Source: an uncultured Acetatifactor sp. (GTDB lineage Bacteria > Bacillota > Clostridia > Lachnospirales > Lachnospiraceae). From it: a stretch of DNA of 64,000 bases. The position numbers and the translations under genes were made by a program. Positions 17,189 through 25,527 of this stretch are shown here, one piece after another (the stretch's first letter is position 1; every line of letters starts with the position of its first letter). Where the stretch lies: contig CAJTVB010000012.1 of assembly GCA_910579755.1 (NCBI GenBank), positions 1 to 64,000 on the forward strand, written 5' to 3'. The notes under the pieces were generated by a model, which saw only the letters and a list, made by a program, of their open reading frames with translations, was not told the origin of the DNA and did no database searches.

Positions 17189-18226
17189 ATGAATAAAAAA
17201 AATAAAACCCTTCGCAATATCCTGGTAGTCCTGATCCCGCTTCTGCTGGCGGGAATTCTGTGTCTGGTCACCTATCTGAGCAGGCATATTCCCATGAATC
17301 CGCCGGGTACCATAGGCAACTCTGCGGGAAACATCAATAACGGCGGCCTGTTCTGTCAGCAGGAGGGCACCGTTTATTTCTCCAACCCTTATGACGGCGG
17401 AAGCCTGTATGCCATGAACGCGGACGAAAGCAATATTCGCCGTCTGAACACGCTGAAGGTGAGCAATATTCTGGCCGGAGGAAATTTCCTCTATTTCTTC
17501 CAAAAGGGCGCCGCCGGCACCACCTCGGATTCCGGCTTCGGACAGCTGCCCGGCATCATCTCCTTTATGCGCTGTAAGCCGGACGGCTCCGGCGGAGAAT
17601 CCCTTACCCGGAATACGGTGACCGCAGGCCAGCTGGTGGATAATTACCTGTATCTGATGACCATCGCCGACACCGGTTACGCCTTCATTAAGATCAAGAT
17701 CGACGGCAGTGATAATCAGCTGCTGGCAGAATACCAGATCAATCCGGCCTGCGCCGCAAACGGCCTCATCTACTATAACGGAACCAGAAACGACCACTAT
17801 CTTTACACGCTCAATACCGCCAATGATTCCTCCTCCGTAATCTGGCAGGGCAATTTGTGGAATCCGGTGCTGGAGGGCGACTTTGTATATTATATGGACG
17901 TGGCCAACAACTACCGTTTGTGCCGATATTCTCTGTCTCAGAACGTAATTCAGGTGCTGACGGAGGACAGGGTGGACTGCTTCAATCTGGGCAGCGGCTA
18001 TATTTATTATCAAAAAAACGGCTCCGCCCCCCAGCTGATCTGCATGCGCACGGACGGAACCGACCCCCGCGTGATCGCGGAAGGAAACTATACCAATATC
18101 AATATGACCTCACAGTTTGTGTATTTCCAGCTCTTCGGCGAGGAAGACACCATGTATCACTCCTACATCGGAAGCAGCACCTGTGAAGCCTTCTCGGCGG
18201 CAGAGGCCGCTGTGCCGTCTCCCTGA
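17189..18226 (+). CDS. DUF5050 domain protein, membrane-anchored
   Basis: 345 aa protein with a basic N-terminus (MNKKNKTLRN) and one hydrophobic segment (about residues 10-30) without a lipobox, so an uncleaved anchor with the rest outside the cell. The extracellular part has repeated beta-propeller-like units with aromatic cores: GTVYFSNPYDGGSLYAMN, DNYLYLMTIADTGYAF, GLIYYNGTRN, DFVYYMDVANNYRLCRY and GYIYYQKNGSAPQLICM. This pattern is that of DUF5050, common in Clostridia and of unknown function. ATG at 17189 has AGGGGAGG upstream. It is convergent with the ArsR gene. Confidence 0.88.
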   Translation: MNKKNKTLRNILVVLIPLLLAGILCLVTYLSRHIPMNPPGTIGNSAGNINNGGLFCQQEGTVYFSNPYDGGSLYAMNADESNIRRLNTLKVSNILAGGNFLYFFQKGAAGTTSDSGFGQLPGIISFMRCKPDGSGGESLTRNTVTAGQLVDNYLYLMTIADTGYAFIKIKIDGSDNQLLAEYQINPACAANGLIYYNGTRNDHYLYTLNTANDSSSVIWQGNLWNPVLEGDFVYYMDVANNYRLCRYSLSQNVIQVLTEDRVDCFNLGSGYIYYQKNGSAPQLICMRTDGTDPRVIAEGNYTNINMTSQFVYFQLFGEEDTMYHSYIGSSTCEAFSAAEAAVPSP

Positions 18227-18254
18227 CGGCTTCCGGCGCCCGCCCCAAAGCTCT

Positions 18255-18611
18255 TCACTCCTCGATGTGATCCAGGCCCTGGCTGAGGATCGTGACGATA
18301 TGGGCGTCCGCCAGGGAATAAAATATGGTCTTGCCCTCTCTGCGGTTTTTCACCAGATCCATCTGCTTCAGCACCCGGAGCTGGTGGGAAATGGCAGACT
18401 GGGACATGCCCAGCACCGCCGCAATGTCATATACGCACATTTCCGCACTCAGGAGCACATACAGAATCTTCAGACGGGTTCCGTCTCCGAAAACCTTGAA
18501 AAATTCAGCCAGATCCTGAAGCTCCTCCTGAGGAGGCATTTTCTCGTCGATAGTTCTTAATGTCATTTCATCCACATGAATATATCCGTTTTCCGACCCT
18601 GTCTCTTTCAT
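18255..18611 (-). CDS. ArsR/SmtB family metal-responsive repressor
   Basis: 118 aa winged-helix regulator. The DNA-binding core spans EFFKVFGDGTRLKILYVLL to GMSQSAISHQLRVLKQ. The C-terminal helix carries Asp102, His104, His115 and Glu118 with the spacing of the zinc-binding alpha-5 site of SmtB (D-x-H-x10-H-x2-E). A Cys at residue 59 sits in AEMCVYDIA, where the CV box of the alpha-3N site lies. Zn(II) or Co(II) is therefore the likely ligand. No metal pump or transporter is adjacent; instead the start overlaps the ApbE stop (ATGA), so the two are translated together. Confidence 0.92.
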   Translation of the reverse strand: MKETGSENGYIHVDEMTLRTIDEKMPPQEELQDLAEFFKVFGDGTRLKILYVLLSAEMCVYDIAAVLGMSQSAISHQLRVLKQMDLVKNRREGKTIFYSLADAHIVTILSQGLDHIEE

Positions 18612-19714
18612 TCCGGTATCCTTTCTCCCACTGGCGACCAGTATTGCTCCATTCCCGCCGTCATGGTCACTCTGCCGTCCTTTTCCACAAAAAGGGCCTC
18701 CGCCCCATACCTTTCGGCCAGCTCCAGCCCCGCCTCCACGCCCAGAATAAAACAGGCAGTGGAAAGGGCGTCGCTTTCCAGCCCGCTGTGGGATAGAATG
18801 GTAACGCCGGCCACGCCGCTCTGCGCCGGATACCCGCTGGAAGGGTCATAAATGTGATGATATCTCACCCCTTCCGCCTCCACGAATCTCTGATAATCCC
18901 CCGACGTGGAAACACACCAGCCGCCGTCCAGGGTGAGAATTCCCACGTAGGCAGAGGTGTCAAAGGGATCCATAACAGCCACCCTCCAGCCTCCGCCCTC
19001 CGGCTTCTCGCCGTAGGTCAAAATACTCCCTCCCAGAGAAATAACAGCTCCCAATATCTCCTTATGCTCCTCCAGATACACCAAAATCCGATCCAGAGCC
19101 ACGCCCTTTCCCACTGCTCCCAGGTCCAGGCAGGCTCCGGCAGAGAGAATGACCCTTCCACCTACAGAAGCGTCTACGTGGTCTTCGGCTTCCCCTCCAT
19201 TCCCCTGGGAGCTCTCCCCGGAGTCTTCCCAAAGCTGCATTTTGTCCCTGCCGCACAACCCAAGCGCCTCTGTCAGAGCCTCTTCCCCGGGCGGCTGAAA
19301 TTCTCCGGTGCGCTCTCCCGCTGCCCAAGCATCCATATCCCACAGCTGGACCACCGGCCCCAGAGTAATATCCAGAGCTCCCCCCGAATCCTCACCAATG
19401 CGAATGCAGGTCCGCAGGATCTGTGCCAATTCCTCCGACACCTCTGTTCCCTCCGGCTTTCCAGCCCCTGCGTTGACTGCATACACCTGGGAGCTGTCAA
19501 GCCTCCGGGAAAGCATTTCCTGTTCCAGGGATTTTGTCAGTTCCAGAATATCCCGGGCCGCCCCGCTGTCCGCCTCTCTGGTATAGATGCTTTGCTGTAC
19601 CACGGTACCCATGGCCGTGTCCACACTCTGTACCTGCTGGGTCTTCTCAAAGGAACAGCCCCCAAGCAGCCAAAAAAGAACCGCCGCACCTGACACACAA
19701 AAAAATTTCTTCAT
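18608..19714 (-). CDS. apbE: FAD:protein FMN transferase (ApbE), lipoprotein
   Basis: Attaches FMN covalently to Thr residues of exported flavoproteins such as RnfG/RnfD-type or FMN-binding-domain proteins, using FAD and magnesium. The signal peptide ends with the lipobox LLGGC, giving a lipoprotein on the outer face of the membrane. Family motifs seen are VDTAMGTVVQQSIYT, GALDITLGPVVQLWD, CLDLGAVGKGVALD, VISLGGSILTYG and SDALSTACFILG, whose Asp binds the metal. No Rnf or FMN-binding target gene lies in the window. The ribosome site AAGGGGAAG precedes the ATG. The downstream ArsR gene is coupled to it. Confidence 0.94.
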   Translation of the reverse strand: MKKFFCVSGAAVLFWLLGGCSFEKTQQVQSVDTAMGTVVQQSIYTREADSGAARDILELTKSLEQEMLSRRLDSSQVYAVNAGAGKPEGTEVSEELAQILRTCIRIGEDSGGALDITLGPVVQLWDMDAWAAGERTGEFQPPGEEALTEALGLCGRDKMQLWEDSGESSQGNGGEAEDHVDASVGGRVILSAGACLDLGAVGKGVALDRILVYLEEHKEILGAVISLGGSILTYGEKPEGGGWRVAVMDPFDTSAYVGILTLDGGWCVSTSGDYQRFVEAEGVRYHHIYDPSSGYPAQSGVAGVTILSHSGLESDALSTACFILGVEAGLELAERYGAEALFVEKDGRVTMTAGMEQYWSPVGERIPE

Positions 19715-19729
19715 TTTCTTCCCCTTGTT

Positions 19730-19738
19730 TGCTATAAT
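19730..19738 (+). promoter_or_regulatory. extended -10 promoter for the NusG-II / Gx pair
   Basis: TGCTATAAT is an extended -10 element (TGnTATAAT) 21 bp before the NusG-II start codon. The -35 position (TTCATT near 19710) is weak and falls on the start codon of the divergent apbE. Confidence 0.55.
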
Positions 19739-19759
19739 GAAGCCGGAAAGGACAAAACC

Positions 19760-20176
19760 ATGAATCAGGAAAAAAAGACAAAATACACCGCCCTGGGAAT
19801 CGGACTGCTTTTAACTGCAGCCGCTGTCTGCAGTCTGCTTTGGATCCTCATTCCCCCCCCAGACAACGGAGGACATACGGCGGATATCTATCAGAACGGA
19901 GAATTGATCCATAGCATTTCCCTGAAAGATGTAGACCAGCCCTATACCTTTACCGTCACCGGCGAAAACGGCTGTTTCAATATCATCGAAGTCCGTCCCG
20001 GAAGCATTGGGATCCGGGATGCCTCCTGTCCCGACAGGCTCTGTGTCCTGCAGGGCTTTATTACAGACTCCAGACTTCCTGTCACCTGTCTGCCCAACCG
20101 GCTGGTGATCCAGCTTCGGTCCCGGACAAAACAATCTCAGGATAGTCTGACCCTTCCCGATACGATCACCTACTGA
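19760..20176 (+). CDS. NusG domain II-containing exported protein
   Basis: 138 aa. One N-terminal membrane helix (about residues 10-32) is followed by an extracytoplasmic NusG domain II-like beta fold with ADIYQNGELIHSI, GCFNIIEVRPGSIGIRDASC and CLPNRLVIQL. Three Cys (in DASCPDRLCVLQG and VTCLPN) are typical of this family. Such proteins are often encoded beside ApbE and Gx-transporter genes in Clostridia, which suggests a role in the membrane flavoprotein or quinone area, not established. The gene is 12 bases from the next one. Confidence 0.88.
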   Translation: MNQEKKTKYTALGIGLLLTAAAVCSLLWILIPPPDNGGHTADIYQNGELIHSISLKDVDQPYTFTVTGENGCFNIIEVRPGSIGIRDASCPDRLCVLQGFITDSRLPVTCLPNRLVIQLRSRTKQSQDSLTLPDTITY

Positions 20177-20188
20177 AAGGAGCGTCCC

Positions 20189-20698
20189 ATGTCTCATCGC
20201 CGATTGACTGCCCTGGCCCTGTGCACCACTCTGGCTTTAGCCATCTACGCTGTGGAAAGCGCCATCCCGCCCCTGGTTCCCATCCCGGGCATCAAGCTGG
20301 GACTGGCAAATATTGTCACCCTGATCCTACTGCGGCATACCTCCTTAAAGGACGCCGCCCTTGTAACGGGCGCCCGCACCCTTCTGTCTGCTGTACTGTT
20401 CGGCCAGCTTTTAAGCCTGCTCTACAGTGCTGCAGGAGCCATTTTCAGCCTTACCCTCATGTATCTTGTAAACAGGCTTCTGAAAAACCGGTATCCGTAC
20501 CTGACCGGAGCCGTGGGCGGCCTGGCCCACAACGCGGGACAGCTTCTCACCGCCCTGGCCCTCACCGCCACGCCCGGAGTCCTGACCTATTTGCCCTTTC
20601 TCGTCCTGGCAGGCATACTGACCGGCCTGTTTACCGGTTTCTGTGCCTTCTATGGGGACAAGTATCTATTACGGCATCTGCGGTGGCTTAAGGACTGA
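20189..20698 (+). CDS. Gx transporter family / heptaprenyl diphosphate synthase component I-like membrane protein
   Basis: 169 aa integral membrane protein with about five helices. It opens with LTALALCTTLALAIYAVESA followed by PIPGIKLGLANIVTLILL, the hallmark of the HepI/Gx transporter family (ECF S-component-like fold). Such proteins have been linked by context to prenyl or quinone precursors; the substrate is unknown. AAAGGAG lies before the ATG. It is convergent with the folate operon, with 28 bases between them. Confidence 0.88.
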   Translation: MSHRRLTALALCTTLALAIYAVESAIPPLVPIPGIKLGLANIVTLILLRHTSLKDAALVTGARTLLSAVLFGQLLSLLYSAAGAIFSLTLMYLVNRLLKNRYPYLTGAVGGLAHNAGQLLTALALTATPGVLTYLPFLVLAGILTGLFTGFCAFYGDKYLLRHLRWLKD

Positions 20699-20726
20699 TA
20701 CCGTTTTCCCTTCTGACACCTGCGGC

Positions 20727-21587
20727 TCATTGCGTGCCTGTCACAGGTTCCGATTCCGCCGCAAGCGCCCCGGCCAGCTGCTCCACCGTTCTGTGAAGCA
20801 CGGGATGTCGGTACCCGGGAGCGATTTCCCTCAAGGGCTCCAGCACGAACTCACGATTTTCCAAATCTACATGAGGAATCGTCAGATCATCACTCTCATA
20901 TACCAGCTTATCGTAAAACAAAATATCCAGATCCAGGGTTCTGGGGCCCCAGTGCACCTCCCGCGTCCGGCCCGCCGCATCCTCGATCCGGTGCAGCGCC
21001 TCTAAAAGCTCCTCCGGAGTCAGCAGGGTCTCGATCTCCAGTGCGCCGTTTAAAAAGTCCTCCTGCTCCACGCCGCCGTAAGGCTTCGTCCGGATCATCT
21101 GAGAAACCTTTTTCACACAGATCAGAGGATGAATCCGCAGTGCATTGACGCCCTCTTCTATATAATGCTCACGGAAGCCGATGTTGGAGCCCACAGCCAG
21201 ATAGACCCTGTGCCACCCTCTGTGCACCTCCACGGACACACACCCGAAAGGCAGGTCTATGGGCGCCTCCGGCTTTCGAATCTCCAGATCCACGGCGGCA
21301 ATCAACTGGTACTTCAGAAGAATCGCTTCGGAAAGCCTCTCTGCCACGGCCTCCAGCAGGCGGCAGGTGTTTTCCTGCATCCACCGGGTGATGAAATGGC
21401 ACAGATCTCCGTAATCGGTTGACAGCGCCAGCGCATCCTCCCGCCCCGCCCTGCGGGCATCCATATGAAGCGCCGCATTCACCAAGAATTTCTGTCCCTT
21501 TTCCTTTTCCTCGGGAAATACCCCGTGGTGTGCAAAAACCTCCAGCCCCTCGATTTTTATTACGTCCTCAGCCCATACATCATACAC
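20727..21587 (-). CDS. folBK: fused dihydroneopterin aldolase / HPPK
   Basis: Bifunctional folate enzyme of 286 aa. Residues 1-120 are the FolB aldolase (IEGLEVFAHHGVFPEEKEKG, LLEAVAERLSEAIL), which splits dihydroneopterin to hydroxymethyl-dihydropterin. Residues 128-286 are FolK (VYLAVGSNIGFREHYI, GPRTLDLDILFYD, IPHVDLENREFVLEPL), which pyrophosphorylates that product. The start is GTG with AGGAGGG eight to nine bases upstream; no in-frame ATG fits. Last gene of the folate operon, 39 bases after folP. Confidence 0.96.
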   Translation of the reverse strand: MYDVWAEDVIKIEGLEVFAHHGVFPEEKEKGQKFLVNAALHMDARRAGREDALALSTDYGDLCHFITRWMQENTCRLLEAVAERLSEAILLKYQLIAAVDLEIRKPEAPIDLPFGCVSVEVHRGWHRVYLAVGSNIGFREHYIEEGVNALRIHPLICVKKVSQMIRTKPYGGVEQEDFLNGALEIETLLTPEELLEALHRIEDAAGRTREVHWGPRTLDLDILFYDKLVYESDDLTIPHVDLENREFVLEPLREIAPGYRHPVLHRTVEQLAGALAAESEPVTGTQ

Positions 21588-21626
21588 TGACCGATCCCTC
21601 CTTTCTCCCGTGTACGCTTCCGAATA

Positions 21627-22460
21627 TCAGGGATTGCTCTTACCGGAAGCATTCCCGCTGTTCAAAATGGCCTCCGCCATCTTCACCGCTCTCACATTCT
21701 CCTTTACATCATGAACCCGCACAAACATACAGCCCTTCATAACCGCCATGACCGTAGTCACTATGGTTCCCTCCAGCCTCTGATCCACCGGCAGATCCAG
21801 GGTCAGTCCCACTACCGACTTGCGGCTGCAGCCCAAGAGCAGAGGGCACCCCAGCGTATCAAGCTCCTCCAGACGGTGAATAATCTCCAGATTCTGCTGA
21901 TAATTTTTTCCGAAGCCCACTCCTGGATCCAAAATGATCCCATCCCTTCGGATCCCCGCTTCCTCTGCCAGTCTGAGGGTCTGCGCCAGATCGGACACCG
22001 TATCTTGCAAAAAATCCTCATAGACGGCCTCCCGGCGGTTATGCATCAGACAGCAGGGCAGACCGCTCTGCGCGATGACCTGCGCCATCTCCGGGTCATA
22101 TTTCAGTCCCCACACATCATTAATCAGATCCGCTCCCTCCCGGATGCCTGCCCGGGCCACCGAAGCCTTATAGGTATCCAGGGAAATGGGAACATCAAAA
22201 TTTTCCCTGACCGCCCGAAAAATGGGCATCACTCTCTGAATCTCCTCTTCCGCCTCCAGCGGCTTACAGCCGGGACGGGTGGACTCTCCGCCGATGTCGA
22301 TAATGTCCGCCCCTTCCTTAAGCATGTCCTCCACATGCTTAAGGGCTCTGTCCCTGTGGTTCCATTTTCCCCCGTCGGAAAAAGAATCCGGCGTCACATT
22401 CAGGATCCCCCAAACATAAGTATGTCCCTTTATCTGAAATTCTCTGTTTCCTATTTTCAA
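21627..22460 (-). CDS. folP: dihydropteroate synthase
   Basis: Joins hydroxymethyl-dihydropterin pyrophosphate to p-aminobenzoate. A 277 aa TIM barrel with WGILNVTPDSFSDGGKW, the flexible-loop GGESTRPGCK, DTYKASVARAGIREGADLIND, LDPGVGFGKNYQQNLEI and LLLGCSRKS. This enzyme is the target of sulfonamides. The start is TTG (MKIGNREFQIKG) with GAGAGG seven bases upstream. It lies 12 bases after the HD-domain gene and before folBK. Confidence 0.97.
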   Translation of the reverse strand: MKIGNREFQIKGHTYVWGILNVTPDSFSDGGKWNHRDRALKHVEDMLKEGADIIDIGGESTRPGCKPLEAEEEIQRVMPIFRAVRENFDVPISLDTYKASVARAGIREGADLINDVWGLKYDPEMAQVIAQSGLPCCLMHNRREAVYEDFLQDTVSDLAQTLRLAEEAGIRRDGIILDPGVGFGKNYQQNLEIIHRLEELDTLGCPLLLGCSRKSVVGLTLDLPVDQRLEGTIVTTVMAVMKGCMFVRVHDVKENVRAVKMAEAILNSGNASGKSNP

Positions 22461-22472
22461 ACGAATACCTCT

Positions 22473-22967
22473 CTAATATAGAATATGTAGATTCTTCTTT
22501 CCCTCTTTCCAGCTGCAATCCTTTTGGGCCGGACAGCAAAAGCAGGGCCTGCTGGCCTTGTCCGCACGGTACAGAATGCCTGTAAGTCCCGGCACCGCAG
22601 CCGCGTCCGGATCCCGATGCCGCAGTATGGCGGCTGTCACCGCCTCCGCCTCCTCCCGGTCATAGCCGCAGTCCGACAGGATCGACGGCGCCTTTGCCGC
22701 CCCTGCCTGCTCGTGGGGAATCCCCTCCCTGTACTGCTCATGCCTCCCCAGATCATGGAGCAGGGCCGCCCCATAAATCAAATCCTTCGGAATCTCCTGA
22801 CCTTCCTCCAGATTTATCAGGGTCCCTATCCTGGCCACATCCAGAAAATGCGTCATATCATGACGGCAGAAACGCCTGTCCGTCTCCGCCTCCCTATTTT
22901 TCTGCAGATTTTCCAGAAAAGAAGGATGCGCCAATATCTTGTCCACCCGCACCATATCCAATTCCAT
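22473..22967 (-). CDS. HD domain protein of the folate operon
   Basis: 164 aa protein with an HD phosphohydrolase core: FCRHDMTHFLDVARIG supplies the first His, and YGAALLHDLGRHEQY the HD pair. The C-terminus has CFCCPAQKDCSWKEGKK, a cysteine cluster (C-x-C-C-x5-C) that could bind metal. It stands inside the folate operon between folE and folP, so it may dephosphorylate dihydroneopterin triphosphate or a related intermediate; that is inference. ATG at 22967 is chosen because a longer frame would overlap folE and lacks homology. Confidence 0.85.
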   Translation of the reverse strand: MELDMVRVDKILAHPSFLENLQKNREAETDRRFCRHDMTHFLDVARIGTLINLEEGQEIPKDLIYGAALLHDLGRHEQYREGIPHEQAGAAKAPSILSDCGYDREEAEAVTAAILRHRDPDAAAVPGLTGILYRADKASRPCFCCPAQKDCSWKEGKKNLHILY

Positions 22968-23013
22968 ATCCTCCTTCCCTCTTCGGCAAAGCCCACGCCG
23001 CCTGGGGACCGCT

Positions 23014-23598
23014 TCATTCCCTTCCCAGCTGCAGCAGCTGAAAAAACCGGTCCTGAAGCCTTTCATCCTCCGCGAAAGCTCCTCTGACAGCCACGCTCAC
23101 CGTGCTGCTGCCGGGCTTTTTGATCCCGCGCATGGTCATGCACATATGCTCGGCCTCCACCACTGTCATAACTCCCAGAGGCGCCAGGCTCTCCATCACC
23201 GCGTCGGCGATCTGAGCCGTCATCCGCTCCTGCAGCTGAAGCCTCCGGGCATAAACCTCCACCGTCCGGGCCAGCTTGCTTAATCCCGTCACTCTTCCGT
23301 CCGGTATATACGCCACATGAACCTTTCCAAAAAACGGCAGCATATGGTGCTCGCACATAGAATAAAACACAATATCCCTTTCCAGCACCATCTCCCGGCT
23401 GTCCACCGTAAACACTCTGGAAAGATGTCCGGCGGCATCCTCGCTCATCCCGGCGAAGATCTCCCCGTACATCCTGGCAATCCTGTCCGGCGTCTCCCGA
23501 AGTCCCTCTCTGTCAGGATCCTCGCCGATCCCTTCCAGAAGCAGTCTCACTGCCTCCCTGATTTTATTCTCATCCACAATATCTCCCTCGATTCTCAT
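23014..23598 (-). CDS. folE: GTP cyclohydrolase I
   Basis: Converts GTP to dihydroneopterin triphosphate, the first step of folate synthesis. The 194 aa sequence has DPDREGLRETPDRIARMY, the zinc and catalytic site MCEHHMLPFFGKVHVAYIP, GLSKLARTVEVYARRLQLQE and AEHMCMTMRG with the third zinc-ligand Cys. Type IA (canonical, zinc-dependent). It follows folC by ten bases. Confidence 0.97.
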   Translation of the reverse strand: MRIEGDIVDENKIREAVRLLLEGIGEDPDREGLRETPDRIARMYGEIFAGMSEDAAGHLSRVFTVDSREMVLERDIVFYSMCEHHMLPFFGKVHVAYIPDGRVTGLSKLARTVEVYARRLQLQERMTAQIADAVMESLAPLGVMTVVEAEHMCMTMRGIKKPGSSTVSVAVRGAFAEDERLQDRFFQLLQLGRE

Positions 23599-23608
23599 CC
23601 ATCTTTCA

Positions 23609-24892
23609 TCACCTTCCGCCTGCGAGCTCCATCAGTCTTCCCATAAAGGAAAGAGAGCCGAAAGCGATAATCACATCCTCTTTTCCAGCCAGCATACGGC
23701 TCATTTCCACCGCTTCCTCTAGGCTGTCCGCCGCAGTCACATTTTCGTGGACCCGGGCCGCCTCCTGCGCCAGCTCATAGGCCGAAAGGGCTCTGGGATT
23801 GTCCGGCGGCGTCACAGTGATGATCTGATCCGCCAGAGAATGGGTCCGGGCTATGATTGCCTCGTGATCCTTATCTCTCAACACCCCCATTATATAGATG
23901 ATCCTTCGATTTGTAAAATAAAACCTGACGGATTCCGCAAGCCGTTCTGCTCCGTCCTCATTGTGAGCCCCGTCCACAACAAAATATGGCTTCCTGCCTA
24001 TGACCGTAAAGCGGCCCGGCCAGACCGTCTCTCTCAGGCCCTTCCTCAGCTTTTCCTCCGAAACGGGAAAGCCCTGCTCCCCCAGCACCCTCAGCACATC
24101 CACTGCCAGAGCCGCATTTTCCACCTGATATTTCCCTGCAAGGGTAATCTCCAGCCTCCGAAAACCACCGTAATCAAAATACTGCCTCTCCAGACCGTAC
24201 CTGACCCGGGTAAGCTTTCCCGGATCCGCCACAATCAGGGAACAGTTCAGCTCCTCCGCCCTGACTGCAATCTCCTTAAAAGCTTCCGCCTGCTGCCAGG
24301 CGCTGACCGCCGGACGTCCCTGCTTCAAAATCCCCGCCTTCTGCCGGGCGATTTCTCCCAGGGTATTCCCTAAAAATTTCATATGATCCATGCTGATGGA
24401 GGTCAGCACCGACACCACTGTGCTTTCCACCAGATTGGTGGCGTCCAGCTCTCCTCCCATCCCGGTCTCCAACACCACAATACGACAGGCCTGATCCCTG
24501 AAATATAAAAATGCCAACGCCGTCTCAATCTCAAAGGGCGTGGGGTGAGGAAGCCCGGCCTCCGTCATTTCATCGCAGATGTGCCTGATCTGCCCGATTC
24601 CCTCACAGAGCGCTTTTTTTGTAATATACCTGCCGTTCACCTGAATTCTCTCCCGATAGTCAAACAACGTGGGAGAGAGATAGCGTCCTGTCCGATACCC
24701 GGCCTCCTTCAGCGCCGACGCCAGATAAGCCGACACAGAGCCCTTGCCGTTTGTTCCCGCCACATGAACAAATTTTAACTGCTTCTGAGGATCTCCCAGG
24801 CGTCTGCACAGCTCACGGATGCTTCCCAGACCAGGACTTATGCCGTAACGCCCCGCCTGTTCCATATATTCCATAACCTGACGTTCATTCAT
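23609..24892 (-). CDS. folC: folylpolyglutamate synthase / dihydrofolate synthase
   Basis: Mur-ligase-fold enzyme that adds glutamate to dihydropteroate or folates, 427 aa. Motifs: P-loop VHVAGTNGKGSVSAYLASAL, ETGMGGELDATNLVES, SISMDHMKFLGNTLGEIARQKAGI, VVDGAHNEDGAERLAESV and IIYIMGVLRDKDHEAI. ATG at 24892 (MNERQVMEYMEQAGRYGI) with GGAG nine bases upstream is preferred to an ATG 60 bases earlier that lacks a ribosome site. It is the first gene of the folate operon. Confidence 0.95.
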   Translation of the reverse strand: MNERQVMEYMEQAGRYGISPGLGSIRELCRRLGDPQKQLKFVHVAGTNGKGSVSAYLASALKEAGYRTGRYLSPTLFDYRERIQVNGRYITKKALCEGIGQIRHICDEMTEAGLPHPTPFEIETALAFLYFRDQACRIVVLETGMGGELDATNLVESTVVSVLTSISMDHMKFLGNTLGEIARQKAGILKQGRPAVSAWQQAEAFKEIAVRAEELNCSLIVADPGKLTRVRYGLERQYFDYGGFRRLEITLAGKYQVENAALAVDVLRVLGEQGFPVSEEKLRKGLRETVWPGRFTVIGRKPYFVVDGAHNEDGAERLAESVRFYFTNRRIIYIMGVLRDKDHEAIIARTHSLADQIITVTPPDNPRALSAYELAQEAARVHENVTAADSLEEAVEMSRMLAGKEDVIIAFGSLSFMGRLMELAGGR

Positions 24893-24972
24893 ATCAAAAT
24901 CTCCACTGGTCTGTTTATATTTCTCCACATAATTTTTCACGGACCCGGCCATACTAACCTACAGCCGCAAAA

Positions 24973-25006
24973 TGACCTGCAACGGTCTAATCCGGACTGC
25001 AGGTCA
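24973..25006 (-). promoter_or_regulatory. hairpin in front of folC, possible attenuator
   Basis: TGACCTGCA (24973-24981) and TGCAGGTCA (24998-25006) form a 9-bp stem. Read on the minus strand it is followed by TTTTG, like a weak intrinsic terminator about 80 nt before the folC start. It could attenuate the folate operon or end a transcript from the right. Confidence 0.4.
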
Positions 25007-25075
25007 CTTGTACTATTTTGAAACCGGCCTGCGCCTGCAGGCACACCGTAACCATCAATAAGAAAGGAGCTCCCC

Positions 25076-25495
25076 ATGAAAAAGGCTCTCGTCACCTTCT
25101 CGAAAAACTTTGTCAAATGCGGACTCACCGGCTGGTGTATGGAAATTCTTTTTACCTCCGTGGACGCCCTGCGCCGTCGGGATCTGACCCTCACGGGAAA
25201 TACGTCCCTCTGGATGTTTCCCATATACGGCTGCGCTGCCATCCTGGCTCCCGTCAGCCGCCTGCTGCAAAAAAGACCCCTCTGGTTCAGAGGCATGACC
25301 TACATGAGCCTGATCTTCTCCACGGAATATCTCACCGGAAGGCTGCTCTCCCGTTACAAGCTGTGTCCCTGGGATTACGGGCGCTGCCGATGGCATATCC
25401 GCCGGGTGATCCGCCTGGATTTCGCTCCCTGCTGGTTCGGAGCGGGCCTGTTGTTCGAGCGGCTTCTCTCCTCCCCGGCAAGGTCTTCTCACTAA
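25076..25495 (+). CDS. putative ABC transporter permease, CmpB family
   Basis: 139 aa membrane protein of the ABC_trans_CmpB type: KCGLTGWCMEILFTSV with the conserved GWC-E, SLWMFPIYGCAA, RPLWFRGMTYMS and LCPWDYGRCRWHIRRVIRLDFAPCWFGAGL. Four hydrophobic segments. The family name is historical; no ATPase gene is adjacent and the function is not known. The start has AAAGGAG upstream. A terminator overlaps its stop codon. Confidence 0.85.
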   Translation: MKKALVTFSKNFVKCGLTGWCMEILFTSVDALRRRDLTLTGNTSLWMFPIYGCAAILAPVSRLLQKRPLWFRGMTYMSLIFSTEYLTGRLLSRYKLCPWDYGRCRWHIRRVIRLDFAPCWFGAGLLFERLLSSPARSSH

Positions 25496-25527
25496 GCCGG
25501 CATAATTCCCCGGCTTCGCGGCCTTTT
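25494..25527 (+). terminator. intrinsic terminator of the CmpB-family gene
   Basis: AAGCCGG (25494-25500) pairs with CCGGCTT (25510-25516), and five T follow at 25523-25527. The stem starts inside the stop codon. Confidence 0.6.

Noticed and set aside
15880..17271. 463-codon version of pheA
   Set aside because: The added N-terminus runs across the promoter and lacks homology; the mutase domain starts at 17004.
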